Below, one piece after another: positions 12,270 through 20,880 of a DNA stretch of 27,123 nt. The notes under the pieces are model-generated. The model saw only the letters and a list, made by a program, of their open reading frames with translations. It did no database searches and had not been told where the DNA came from. Each line of letters opens with the position of its first letter. Within the stretch, counting starts at the first letter, position 1. Position numbers and translations under genes: made by a program. Origin of the DNA: VRUE01 sp963812335 (lineage in GTDB: Bacteria; Actinomycetota; Thermoleophilia; Solirubrobacterales; 70-9); NCBI GenBank assembly GCA_963812335.1, contig CAWEUU010000008.1:1-27123 (forward strand), given 5' to 3'.

Positions 12270-13433
12270 TCAGGGACGTGTGATCGCAGCTTGGAATGAG
12301 GAGGTGGTGGCCGCGGTGGCGCGGACCTCGAGCCGAAGTGCGGCATGGCCGCAGTTCGAGTACGAGAGCCGGGCGCTGCCATCGGGCGCGGTGGTCGAGT
12401 GGGCAAGGACGCGGCCGCTTGCCGGCTCGCGCAACACGATGGTCAAGCTCGCGCCGACAGATGCCCGGAGGGCGACGGAGACCGGGCCATCGAGGGGGGT
12501 CCGCACGGCCTGCGAATCGACCCAGGGCGAGGCACCAACTGCCTTGCCGGGGCTAATCGCGATTCGAGCCCCTCGGGCCGTGCGCGCTGAGGTGGTTCCG
12601 GCCGGATCGGAGGACCGCGCCGGGGGTGCGGAGACGATGCCGTCCCAGATTTCTTCCACCGGGCCCTTCAGGGGTCGGGTGACGTCGGCGTGGATCTTGG
12701 AGAGGGAGGTCGTCGTCGGCCGCAGCAGTTGCGTGTACTGCCAGCTGACGCCGGCGCCCGGGCGGTTGAGGTGGGCATAGGACTGGGCGAAAGCCTCCTC
12801 GGGGTCCTCCCAGTAGTGGGCGCCCTGGTTGCCGGGGAAGAGACGGCCGCGGCGGGCAAGCTGGCAGACGCGCTCGTAAGTCGCCCAGCGGGCCGTGCCG
12901 GCCTCAATCGCGGGCAGGGCGCCGCCTTCGCGGGCGTTGGCGATGTGGTGGCCGTACTCGTGGGCGATCGCGAAGTCGCGCGGCACGCCCGCCACCGGGC
13001 GGTCGACGCCGGAGACGACCATTTCGTCCGCGGAGGGGAAGTAGCAAGCGACCACGGTGGCACCGCAAGCATCGCGGATCTCCGCGGGGGTGGCGACGAA
13101 GACGCCGAGCTCGGCCATCTCCGGGCCATGGTCGAGCGAGCGCAGTACCGCCGCCACCGATTCGACTTCGGCGGGGCCGTAGCTGTCGGAGGAGATCTGG
13201 AATTCGTTTGCCGCGGACGCGTAGCGCTGGGCCGACCGGCGGACCATCGCCCGCAGCGCGGCCGGCCGCGGCCGCACCGCCGAGTCGAAGGCGCGCGCCG
13301 GCTGGCGGGCGGCGCGGAACGCGTCGCGCAACGGCTCGCGGGTCGCGGCGGGGCTCGCCGGGGCGAGGCCGGTAAGGGCCGCCGCGCTCAGCGCGAGAGC
13401 CGCGGCAAGGCGTGCTGTCCTGCGTCCGTGCAC
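12270..13433 (-). CDS. secreted zinc metallopeptidase-like protein
   Basis: A 387-aa protein with a signal peptide (Arg-rich start, hydrophobic stretch to about residue 28, ASPAA cleavage region). FAIAHEYGHHIANA carries a HExxH zinc motif (H158, E159, H162), and EDPEEAFAQSYAHL about 50 residues later supplies a likely third Glu ligand (E212 or E213), a gluzincin-style layout. The last ~110 residues look like an all-beta C-terminal domain (SVALRASVGASLTIVLREPA). Likely an exported protease; the substrate is unknown and it matches no named family that I can identify. The start is GTG at 13433. It is a single gene, not obviously in an operon with its neighbours. Confidence 0.75.
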   Translation of the reverse strand: MHGRRTARLAAALALSAAALTGLAPASPAATREPLRDAFRAARQPARAFDSAVRPRPAALRAMVRRSAQRYASAANEFQISSDSYGPAEVESVAAVLRSLDHGPEMAELGVFVATPAEIRDACGATVVACYFPSADEMVVSGVDRPVAGVPRDFAIAHEYGHHIANAREGGALPAIEAGTARWATYERVCQLARRGRLFPGNQGAHYWEDPEEAFAQSYAHLNRPGAGVSWQYTQLLRPTTTSLSKIHADVTRPLKGPVEEIWDGIVSAPPARSSDPAGTTSARTARGARIAISPGKAVGASPWVDSQAVRTPLDGPVSVALRASVGASLTIVLREPASGRVLAHSTTAPDGSARLSYSNCGHAALRLEVRATAATTSSFQAAITRP

Positions 13434-13533
13434 ATGGACGCATCGGCCGGCACGCGGCGGTCGGGTAGGACCGCCCGCCTATCTGGACGGACGGTCCCCC
13501 CACTACTGAGGAGGCTGCAGGCCCCCTCTCAGC

Positions 13534-16500
13534 TCACTTCAGGCGAATCAGACGACGCCCGAAGACGGGAGAGCCGGACGTCTGTGCTGTGCGGCTGAAC
13601 AGCCGCGCTTGGACCGCACGGTTGTGGCGCCGCGCGATCGCGACCTTGCGGAGCAGCTTGCGCCTGAGGCGCAGGCGCACCACAACCGTCTTTCCGCGGG
13701 CGATCGAGTAGACCGTCTTCTGCGCCGTGCCACCGGCGCGCAACACCAGCGCGCCGATGCAACGGTTGGCGGCCGTGCCGGCGCAGCGCAGCTTCACAGG
13801 CGCCCTGCCCTTGCGGACACGCGAAACCGGCCGCCGGAAGGCGACGGCCATCTTGCGTTTCAGGGCCAGCGACGCTTTCCCGCCGTTCTTTCCGTCCTTG
13901 CCGTCATTACCGTCCTGGCCGGAGGAGCCTTTCGGCCCCTGGGGACCTTCGGGGCCGGTTTCGCCCTGGTCGCCTTTTTTCCCTTTTTCGCCCTGGTCGC
14001 CTTTTTCGCCCTGGTCGCCCTGGTCGCCCTGGTCGCCTTCTTTCGCCCTGGTCGCCCTGGTCGCCTTTTTCGCCCTGGTCGCCCTGGTCGCCTTTTTCGC
14101 CCTGGTCGCCTTTTTCGCCCTGGTGGCCTTTTTCGCCCTGGTCGCCTTTTTGGCCCTGCGGGCCTTCAGGGCCTTCGGGTGGTTCGACGATTTCGACCGC
14201 GGCGTGCACGGTCTCGCCGTCCAGCGCTGCCGTGACGTCGGCGGTGCCCAGGGTCGAACCGGCGCTGAGCACGCTCCAGGCGCGTCCATCGACGGTGGCG
14301 TCGCTTGCCGGCACGACGCCACCCAGGTCCGTCGCAAAGGCGACAGGGGTGTTGTCGGGGAAACCGCTACCCGCGACAGAACCGTTCGAGTTGTGGGTCA
14401 GATCCGCGCGCAGCTGGGATTGACCCAGTTCCTTGTAGATGGTCGACGGGGTCGCCGCCAAGCCGAGGACCAGCCACGGCGAAGCGTCGATCGAGCCTTC
14501 CACGCCCTCTTCGATCGGGTCGCAGCCCGGTTCGCCGGGGCCCTCGTTGCAGCCCCACCAGTTGTTCTGCGCTTCGATCGAGCCGGGCGCTTCGTCGATC
14601 GCGCCGACATCGTTGCCGGCGATCCGGTTGAAGTGGGCCACCATCCGCGCCGAGAACGAGTCTTCGTCGAAGTCGGCCAGCGCCAGGCCTTCGGTGTAGC
14701 CGAGCACCGTGTTGCCGACGGCCGTGACGAGGAAGCCCGCGTCGCCGGTGTACTCCGCGGCGAAGATCGCCGAGGAGTCTTCGTAACCGGCCCCGCCCTC
14801 GTCGATCAGGTTGCCGCTGACGGTCGCCGAGTTGTCATAGAGGATCACGGCGTAGCGGCTGCCGGTCAGCGTGTTCGCGGCGATCTCGGTGCCACTGCTG
14901 CCCTGGCCGTAGATGCCGCAGTGGACTTCGTCGAGCGTGTTGTCGCTGACGGTCACTCCCGGGGCTTGTTCGATCAGCAGGATGCCGGTCGCGCACCAGG
15001 AGTTCGGCGTGTAGCCGATGGCGCTGATCTCGTTCGAGCGGACCGCGCCGCCGACGCCATTGCTGAGCTGCACGCCGTTCTGGGCGATCGCCGAGGTGAA
15101 GCCGTCGCCTTCGATCGTGTTCTGGCTGACGTCGGCGCGGAGGCCTTCGCCGCTGATCGTGATCGCGTTCTTTTGGAAGTCGGCGACCGTGTTGCCGCGC
15201 ACGATCAGGTCGCGCGCTTTTCCGTCCTCGTTCACGGCGAGCAGGCCGACCCCCGCCTGGGTGCCGTCGAGCGGCGTGTTGCGGACAGCGACGATCGCGC
15301 TGTTGCGCAGACTGCCGCCGGCGTCGTGGAAGGCGATGCCGTCGATCCGGTAGTTGCCGTTGCCCTGGCCATCGCCGTCGACGGTCAGGTTGCGGATCGC
15401 GACCGTGGCCTCGTCATGGACGTAGACGACCGGCTTGTTGGGGCCGCTGGTGGTGAACTTGGTCGCCAGCACAGCCGGCGATTTCACCGTCGTGTCGGCG
15501 GCCGAGTTGCCGATCACCGTCAGCGACTTGTCGATGTCGACCTGTTCGGTGTAGATGCCGGCGCAGACGAGGATCGTCGAGCCGGGAGCGACCGCGGTGG
15601 CGGCCGACTGGATCGTCGTGAAATCCGGGTGTTCGCAATCGGAGCCGGACGGCCCCGGTCCGACCAGGTCGTCGTTGACCGTGACGGTTTCGGGCGCCGG
15701 CGTCGAGGAGGAAAAGGCGACCTCGTCGATCAGGTAGCCCTTACCTGGCGACCGCTGCATTTTCGCCGCTGCCGCGGGTGAGGAAGATCAGGCCGCTCGT
15801 GGTCGGCACGACATTGCCGCCACCGCTCTGCTCGGGGTCAAAGCGGTAGTAGTCCTCCCAGCTGGTGCCGGTGTGGACGAGCGCGCCGTCGATGAAGATG
15901 CGCACGACGTCGTTGCCGGCGCCGGGAACAAAGTCGATCGAGAAGCGGACCGAGTGCGCTTCGGATCGGATCGAGCACCGGCAGTTCGGTCGGTTCGAAT
16001 TCGGCCGTGGTCGGTAGCGGGCCGGGGTCGTCGACGTCATAGAAGGTGACGTGGATCCCGTCGGATTCGTCGGTGAAGCTGAGGTAGCTCATGCGCGAGC
16101 CGCTTCCGTCGTCGGGGCTGATCGACATCGTCAGGCCCGGCTCTTCGGCCAGTTCGGTCGCGCCGATCTTGAAGCTCGCCTCGTAGTGCCGATTGGCGAG
16201 CGACTCGCCGGCCGGGGCGGAGAGCTGCGGCGAGATCGTCTGGTCGCCGAAACTGCCGCTCATCAGTTTGTTGGAGATCCGCAGCGCCTGCGCGCCGAAG
16301 CCGTAGCCGGCCGCATCGGGAAAGCCCGCGAGGGCGGCGATTTCGTGGTCGTACGCGCCGGTCTTCGACCAGCCTTCCTGGCCGTCCGGGCTGCCGGTCG
16401 AGTAGGCCGGTGGCTCGAAGTCGATCGGGCCGATGCTGTCGGCGCGGGCGATCGAAGCCAGAGCGAGTATGGCCAGAAGGGCGACGATCGCCACTCCACA

Positions 16501-16572
16501 AGCCCGACGGTAGAGGTTCGGGCCGATCAGGGCCTCCTGCGGTTGAGTCTTGCCACTTGAATTCGAGCGCAC
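13534..16572 (-). pseudogene. secreted beta-helix/collagen-like protein gene, broken by three +1 frameshifts
   Basis: Three reading frames together spell one secreted protein of about 1,010 aa. Order: signal peptide (VAIVALLAILALASIARADS, from GTG 16572 with GGGAG 6 nt upstream); a lectin/LamG-like domain (FEPPAYSTGSPDGQEGW to TSGLIFLTRGSG); a right-handed beta-helix (from TTIQSAATAVAPGSTILVCA to ENNWWG-like turns); an Ig-like segment; a Gly-x-y collagen-like tract; and a basic C-terminal domain ending in GRRLIRLK. The frame changes near 15972 (between VLDP and SEAHSV), near 15746 (between AAVA and GKGYLIDEV) and near 14040 (inside the collagen repeat, where GAAAGAAGG stands for GAAAAAGG). 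Each change equals one extra base. Possible readings are gene decay, assembly error or slippage in the repeat. Likely once a surface or matrix protein. Confidence 0.72.
13882..14175 (-). repeat. collagen-like Gly-x-y repeat tract
   Basis: About 95 codons of near-perfect triplets, mostly GDQGEKGDQGDQGEK units, with the 9- and 15-base DNA units GGCGACCAG and GGCGAAAAAGGC repeated almost exactly. The DNA repeat invites slippage. One of the three frameshifts of the host gene lies inside it, at about 14036-14045. Confidence 0.88.
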
Positions 16573-16788
16573 AACGTTCTCCCTTCGTGCATCTGACTGG
16601 ATTAGGGCGCAGAACGCTCGAAGCGGCCCCCGCCAAACCTGCGGCGGCGGACGCTATGGCCGCTGTTTGCGGGATTCAAGTAAGTCCTCCTCAATTATCC
16701 GTCCAACTCCGCACTAAAAATTCAAGTTTTGGCCGGATGACTGACAGCTCAGCGACTCGGTTGGGCGAAAGATCCCAGGGCCGCGCTC
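16573..16788 (-). promoter_or_regulatory. leader of the beta-helix gene; AT-richer patch and small upstream frame
   Basis: This spacer has an AT-richer patch (about 16690-16740) with a -10-like GATAAT (16699-16694); the nearest -35-like TTGAAT is 20 nt away, so the promoter is uncertain. A 25-codon frame from TTG 16679 to TAA 16602 has a perfect GGAGG 6 nt before it and ends 29 nt before the main start. Whether it is translated is unknown. Confidence 0.25.
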
Positions 16789-16827
16789 GGGGCGCGTAAG
16801 TGACGCTATGCGACACAAACGCGCCCC
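16789..16827. repeat. two-tier hairpin repeat, copy 3
   Basis: GGGGCGCGT (16789-16797) pairs with ACGCGCCCC (16819-16827); the 21-nt loop contains GTG...CAC and CG...CG pairs around CTATG. It has the same 39-nt length and layout as copy 2, with an ATG at the apex and the same AAxGxGCCCC right side, but a more diverged core. It lies 8 nt beyond the acyl-CoA dehydrogenase stop codon, a terminator-like position. Confidence 0.6.
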
Positions 16828-16834
16828 GGCGGCG

Positions 16835-17977
16835 CTAGAGGCCCAGGGTCTTGGCGATGATCGTGCGCTGGATCTCGGAGGTGCCGCCGTAGATCGTCGA
16901 GACCATCGTCGCGCGCACGAGGCGCTCCATGTCGTACTCGGAGGAGTAGCCGTAGCCGCCCATCATCTGCATGCCCTCGACCGAGACGCGTTTGGCGACC
17001 TCGGTCACGTGCAGCTTCACCATCGAGGCCTCGCGCGGCAGCATCCGGCCCGGGTCCTCGTCGGTCAGGGTCGCGACCCAGCGGGTCATCAGCCGGGCAG
17101 CCTCGATTTCGGTCGCCATGTCGGCGATCCGGTGCTGCAGGGCCTGGAAGGAGCCGATCGCGCGGCCGAACTGCTTGCGCTCCTTGACGTAGGCGAGCGT
17201 GTCGTCGAGCACGCGCTGGGCGATCCCCAGCATCGTCGCGGCGAGAATCAGGCGCTCGACGTTGAGCCCGGCCATCAGCTGCGTCCAGGCCTGGTCGACC
17301 TGACCGAGCAGGGCGTCGGCGGGCGCCTCGACATCGCTCATGTAGAGGGTGTTGGTCTCTTCGCCGCCCATCGTCTTGATCGGGTCGATCTGCAGCCCCT
17401 CGGCGTCGCGCGGCAGCCAGATCATCGAGAGGCCCTCGTGCTTGCTCTCGCCCTTGGTCGTGCGGCAGACGACGAGGATGTGGTCGGCGATGTGGGCGTT
17501 GGAGATGAAGACCTTCTGGCCGTTGAGGACGAAGCCGCCATCGACCTGCGCCGCCGAGGCGGTGAGCGAGCCGACGTCGGAGCCGGCCTCGGGCTCGGTC
17601 ATCGCGATCGCCTCGACCGAGCCGGAGGCGATCCCACCGAGGATCTCGTTCTTCTGCTCCTCGGTGCCGAAGCGCTGCGTCGCGCCGGCGACGATCAGCG
17701 TCGTCGCGTAGCCGCCGACCGGGGCCAGCCCGCGCGAGGTCTCCTCCATGAAAAGGCAGGCGTCGAGCATCGAGCCGCCCGAGCCGCCGTACTGCTCGGG
17801 GATCGTCAGCCCGAGCCAGCCGAGCTCGGCCATCTGCTTGTAGATCGAGTCGTTGTGGTGCAGCCGGTAGCCGTCGGTGAGCTGCTCGCGCTGCTCCTGG
17901 GTGCCGCACTCGCGCGCGCAGAAGTCGCGGATCGCGGCGACGAAGTCGTTCTGCTCGTCGGTGAGCGAGAAGTTCAT
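16835..17977 (-). CDS. acyl-CoA dehydrogenase
   Basis: FAD-dependent alpha,beta-dehydrogenation of an acyl-CoA thioester, 380 aa, full length. The family layout is clear: N-terminal helices (MNFSLTDEQNDFVAAIRDF); the middle strand domain with the FAD/substrate signature AIAMTEPEAGSDVGSLTA and LNGQKVFISNAH; and the C-terminal helical domain with KERKQFGRAIGSFQALQHRI and YGYSSEYDMERLVRA. The base in medium-chain enzymes (Glu of IYEGT) is Gly here (IYGGTSEIQ), but E241 in LNVERLILA occupies the position used by long-chain and isovaleryl-type enzymes, so activity is expected. The chain length of the substrate cannot be told. It lies 10 nt downstream of a TetR-like ligand-domain gene and is probably co-transcribed with it. 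Confidence 0.93.
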   Translation of the reverse strand: MNFSLTDEQNDFVAAIRDFCARECGTQEQREQLTDGYRLHHNDSIYKQMAELGWLGLTIPEQYGGSGGSMLDACLFMEETSRGLAPVGGYATTLIVAGATQRFGTEEQKNEILGGIASGSVEAIAMTEPEAGSDVGSLTASAAQVDGGFVLNGQKVFISNAHIADHILVVCRTTKGESKHEGLSMIWLPRDAEGLQIDPIKTMGGEETNTLYMSDVEAPADALLGQVDQAWTQLMAGLNVERLILAATMLGIAQRVLDDTLAYVKERKQFGRAIGSFQALQHRIADMATEIEAARLMTRWVATLTDEDPGRMLPREASMVKLHVTEVAKRVSVEGMQMMGGYGYSSEYDMERLVRATMVSTIYGGTSEIQRTIIAKTLGL

Positions 17978-17987
17978 CGGCGGCAGG

Positions 17988-18485
17988 CTACCGGTCGGGC
18001 TGGCTGCTCGGCCAGTCGCGCGCTGCGGCCAGCCGCCTCGCCTCCTCTGTGCCCAGATAGGGAGTCAGCACGAACTGCACCACCTCGGGGACCAGACCGG
18101 GGAGCTCTTCGCTGTTTCCGCGGTCGACCCGGTTGGCGACGATCGTCGCCACGCCACCGGCGATCGAGCGCTCGGTCGTCGGCGGCAGGTCGTCCCCGTG
18201 CGGGCTCGCCTCACGCCCACCGGCGAGCAGGCCGGCGAGGTAGGCCATCAGACGCTCGTAGCGGCCGAGCCCGTCTGCGCCCTGGGCCAGGGCGCCGTTG
18301 GTGAGCACGCTGGCCGACTCGGGATCCGCCGCGGCGAACTCGAGCCCGCGGCGAACGGCGAGAACGGCCCGCCGCGGGCAGGGCCCGCCGCCGTCGCAGG
18401 TCGTCTCGAGCAGGACCTGGAGCCGGGCGAAGCTGGACTCGAACGCGGCCGCGAAGTCCTCCGGTTGCTGCGCTCTCCCATCCAT
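17988..18485 (-). CDS. TetR-like C-terminal domain protein without DNA-binding domain
   Basis: A 165-aa protein that is mostly helical. Its end (LPGLVPEVVQFVLTPYLGTEEARRLA) and its body (FAAADPESASVLTNGALAQG) resemble the ligand-binding half of TetR/AcrR regulators, but no helix-turn-helix precedes it. ATG at 18485 is only 75 nt from the tRNA-Thr gene, leaving no room for the ~50-residue missing domain. It may be a regulator remnant, or a stand-alone ligand-binding or dimerisation partner. It is followed after 10 nt by the acyl-CoA dehydrogenase, so an acyl-CoA-type ligand is a reasonable guess. The family call rests on recall only. Confidence 0.6.
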   Translation of the reverse strand: MDGRAQQPEDFAAAFESSFARLQVLLETTCDGGGPCPRRAVLAVRRGLEFAAADPESASVLTNGALAQGADGLGRYERLMAYLAGLLAGGREASPHGDDLPPTTERSIAGGVATIVANRVDRGNSEELPGLVPEVVQFVLTPYLGTEEARRLAAARDWPSSQPDR

Positions 18486-18560
18486 TCGCGCCCCCGCACG
18501 TCGTTCCCCGCCACCGCGGCTCGGCCAATGATAAACGCCGCTGTCTCAGATGCGCTTCGA

Positions 18561-18633
<73 letters not shown>

Positions 18634-18731
18634 GCTGAAATCCACTCTAGCGGCGCACCGCCAAGCAGGCGTTCAGTCGGCGGCGGAGCTGTATGGGTCG
18701 AGAGGACCGGGGCGACGCCGGAGGCCGGTGC

Positions 18732-19325
18732 TCAGCTGCCGGCCACGGGGCGGAGCTTCGGGGAGAGGGCCACCTCGAGCGCGGTCTTCGGGGTCGGGTC
18801 GTAGACCTCAACCTGGTACTTGGCGCCGGGCTTGGCGAGGTAGACGCTGGTCGGGCTCTCGGGGTCCTGCCAGGCCATCGCCCCGCGCGGGGCCTTGCGC
18901 AGCTTCGCGCCGCTGCGCTTGGCGCTCGACTGCAGGTCTTCGTAGGCCTGCGGCTCGCTGTAGGTGCCGATCGTGAGGAAGTCGGGCTGGGGGTCGCCGA
19001 CCTTCGCGCCGCCGGTCAGGTAGCGGACGTAGACGCGGCTCGCTTCTCCCTCCGCGGCTTCCGCGCCGACTTCGCTCAGCTCCAGCTCGGCGCCGGGACG
19101 CGCGCCTGCCCAGTAGATCGGCGCATCGCTCGCGGCGGCGGCTTCGCCCAGCTCCGCCGCGCTGACGACGCGCGGCGCGCCCGGCGGCGCTTCAGCGGCT
19201 TCTTCGTCCCCTCCCCCGCTGCCGCCGGTGATCCAGACGACCACCGCGGCGATCAGCGCGATCACGAGGACGAGCAGCGCGGTGCGCAGGATGCGGAGCG
19301 AACGATCTTGGGGATTTGCAGCCAT
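18732..19325 (-). CDS. membrane-anchored hypothetical protein, paralogue of the gene at the right edge
   Basis: A 197-aa protein with a short basic start, one membrane segment at about residues 11-34 (TALLVLVIALIAAVVVWI), a Gly/Glu/Ala linker and an outside domain of about 150 residues. The domain has no recognised family; conserved-looking runs include YVRYLTGGAKVGDP and SPTSVYLAKPGAKYQVEVYD. The C-terminal ~63 residues match the partial gene at 26901-27123 at about 45 of 63 positions, and the DNA is also very similar, so the two are recent paralogues. ATG at 19325. Function unknown; probably an envelope protein facing outward. Confidence 0.72.
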   Translation of the reverse strand: MAANPQDRSLRILRTALLVLVIALIAAVVVWITGGSGGGDEEAAEAPPGAPRVVSAAELGEAAAASDAPIYWAGARPGAELELSEVGAEAAEGEASRVYVRYLTGGAKVGDPQPDFLTIGTYSEPQAYEDLQSSAKRSGAKLRKAPRGAMAWQDPESPTSVYLAKPGAKYQVEVYDPTPKTALEVALSPKLRPVAGS

Positions 19326-19354
19326 TAAGGCGGGGAGTTTATCCGTCGTGCCTC

Positions 19355-20827
19355 TCAGCGGCGCCCGATCGCCTCGATCCAGTCCCAGCGGCGGCCGCAG
19401 AGCTTGCGGGCCTCGGCGGGCGGGACGGCGACGACGGCGCCCGGGCGCGAACCGCGCCGGGGGCCCGCGGCGATGAGGACGATGTCCTGCGGGACGGCGC
19501 CGAGCTGGCCGGAGAGGGCGAGTAGGCCGAGACCGACCGTCTGCGAGCAGTCGGGCAGCGCCGCCGGCACGCCTGGCCGGCCGATCGCCATGTGGAAGAG
19601 CAGGCTGAAGTCGGCCTCGGGCGGCAGCCGCCAGGCCTCGTACTCGCGGCCGCTGTAGCGGCGCTTGTAGGGGAGGGCGGGACGGCTGAGAGCGGGGATG
19701 CGGGGGACGATCAGCAGCGGGTAGCCGAGCAGCTCTTCGAAATCGACCCGGTCGGGATCGGCCGGGCGGCGATCGGCGAGCTCGAGGTCGCGCAGGAAGT
19801 AGCCGCCGTAGGGCTGCTGTTCGAAGAGCAGCGCCGGGCCTTCGCCGGCGAAGCGGGCGTCGATCTCGCGGAGCTCGTCGAGGCGCTCGAAGGGGGCGAG
19901 GACGGCGCCGGCGGAGGCGACGAGGGCGGCGCCGGCAAGCGCCACCGCAAGGGGGAGGAGCGCGAGCGGCGGCTGCGTGGTCGCGACCCAGAGCGAGACG
20001 GCGAGGGCGGCGGCGCTCAGCGCCGCCAGGCCGGCCGTGGCGAGCCAGACGCCGGGGTCGAGATCGAGCGGCGAGAAGGGGATCAGCAGGGCGAGGGCGG
20101 CGAGGATCGAGGCGCCGAGCGCCAGCCCGGCCCGCGCCGGCGAGGGGGCGCCTCGCCGCTCAAGCGCCAGCGCGACGACCAGGGCGATGGCAACGAGGGC
20201 CGCCAGCCCCTGCACCCCACCCCAGCCCGCGTAGCCGAAGACGAGCGCCGGCAGCGCGGCGAGGAAGGCGACGACGGCACGCGACCGGGCGCCGACGGCG
20301 GCGTCGCGCCCGGCGAGCTGCCAGGCGACGAGGGCGAGCAGGGCGCCGAGCAGCGCCAGGTAGGGCTGAAGGTGCCAGGCCAGCTCGCCGTCGAGCAGCC
20401 GCTGGGCGACCGCGAGCGGCCAGATCGCGCCGACCGGGTCGGTGGCCCCGGCCAGCAGCCACTTCTCGATCGAGGCTTGCTCGCCGTAGACAGCGAAGGT
20501 CGCGTGGCCGGAGAGGACGACGGGAGCGGCGAAGAGGACGAAGACGGCGAGCGCCGCCAGGGCGGCCCAGGGGTCGGGGCGCTCGAAGCGCCAGGGCATC
20601 GCCGCCGCGACGCCGACCCCGGCGAGCACGATGATGCCGGCCGCGACCGCCGCCACGGAGGCGCCCGCCAGGCTCGCCGCCTGGGCCAGCAGCACCAGCA
20701 CCGCGAGGCCCGCCGGAGCGACGAGCGCCCCCGCCAGCCGCCGCCCGCAGGCCGCGTCGAGCAGCAGTCCGAGCCCGGCGCAGAGGGCGAACAGGAGGAC
20801 CGGATAGGCAAGCCAGGCGGTAAGCAT
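19355..20827 (-). CDS. polytopic membrane protein, unknown function
   Basis: A 490-aa protein. Residues 1 to ~305 are about eleven hydrophobic segments rich in Ala, Leu and Val; residues ~306-490 form a soluble tail (RLDELREIDARFAGEGPALL, then YSGREYEAWRLPPEADFSLL and two Cys in LPDCSQTVG and RKLCGRRW). The layout recalls membrane glycosyltransferases of the GT-C type, which have many spans and a C-terminal outside domain, but no catalytic motif could be identified, so this is only a suggestion. ATG at 20827; 29 nt separate its stop from the start of the 18732-19325 gene, which may be in the same operon. Confidence 0.65.
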   Translation of the reverse strand: MLTAWLAYPVLLFALCAGLGLLLDAACGRRLAGALVAPAGLAVLVLLAQAASLAGASVAAVAAGIIVLAGVGVAAAMPWRFERPDPWAALAALAVFVLFAAPVVLSGHATFAVYGEQASIEKWLLAGATDPVGAIWPLAVAQRLLDGELAWHLQPYLALLGALLALVAWQLAGRDAAVGARSRAVVAFLAALPALVFGYAGWGGVQGLAALVAIALVVALALERRGAPSPARAGLALGASILAALALLIPFSPLDLDPGVWLATAGLAALSAAALAVSLWVATTQPPLALLPLAVALAGAALVASAGAVLAPFERLDELREIDARFAGEGPALLFEQQPYGGYFLRDLELADRRPADPDRVDFEELLGYPLLIVPRIPALSRPALPYKRRYSGREYEAWRLPPEADFSLLFHMAIGRPGVPAALPDCSQTVGLGLLALSGQLGAVPQDIVLIAAGPRRGSRPGAVVAVPPAEARKLCGRRWDWIEAIGRR

Positions 20828-20880
20828 CGCGCGCGCCGGGCGAGTCTATTGGGGTGCCGGCGCTCGAGCCCAGCCAGGCC

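Noticed and set aside
13882..14175. Regular short repeats that could suggest a CRISPR array
   Set aside because: Units are 9-15 bases without unique spacers and encode Gly-x-y triplets; this is a collagen-like coding repeat.
16885..16900. Apparent loss of the catalytic Glu in the acyl-CoA dehydrogenase (IYGGT in place of IYEGT)
   Set aside because: The alternative base position used by long-chain and isovaleryl enzymes is occupied by E241 in LNVERL, so the enzyme is probably active.
18640..18720. Another copy of the first hairpin family near the tRNA
   Set aside because: Only a short GGCGT/ACGCC pairing and a partial core resemblance; arms and loop do not fit the family.
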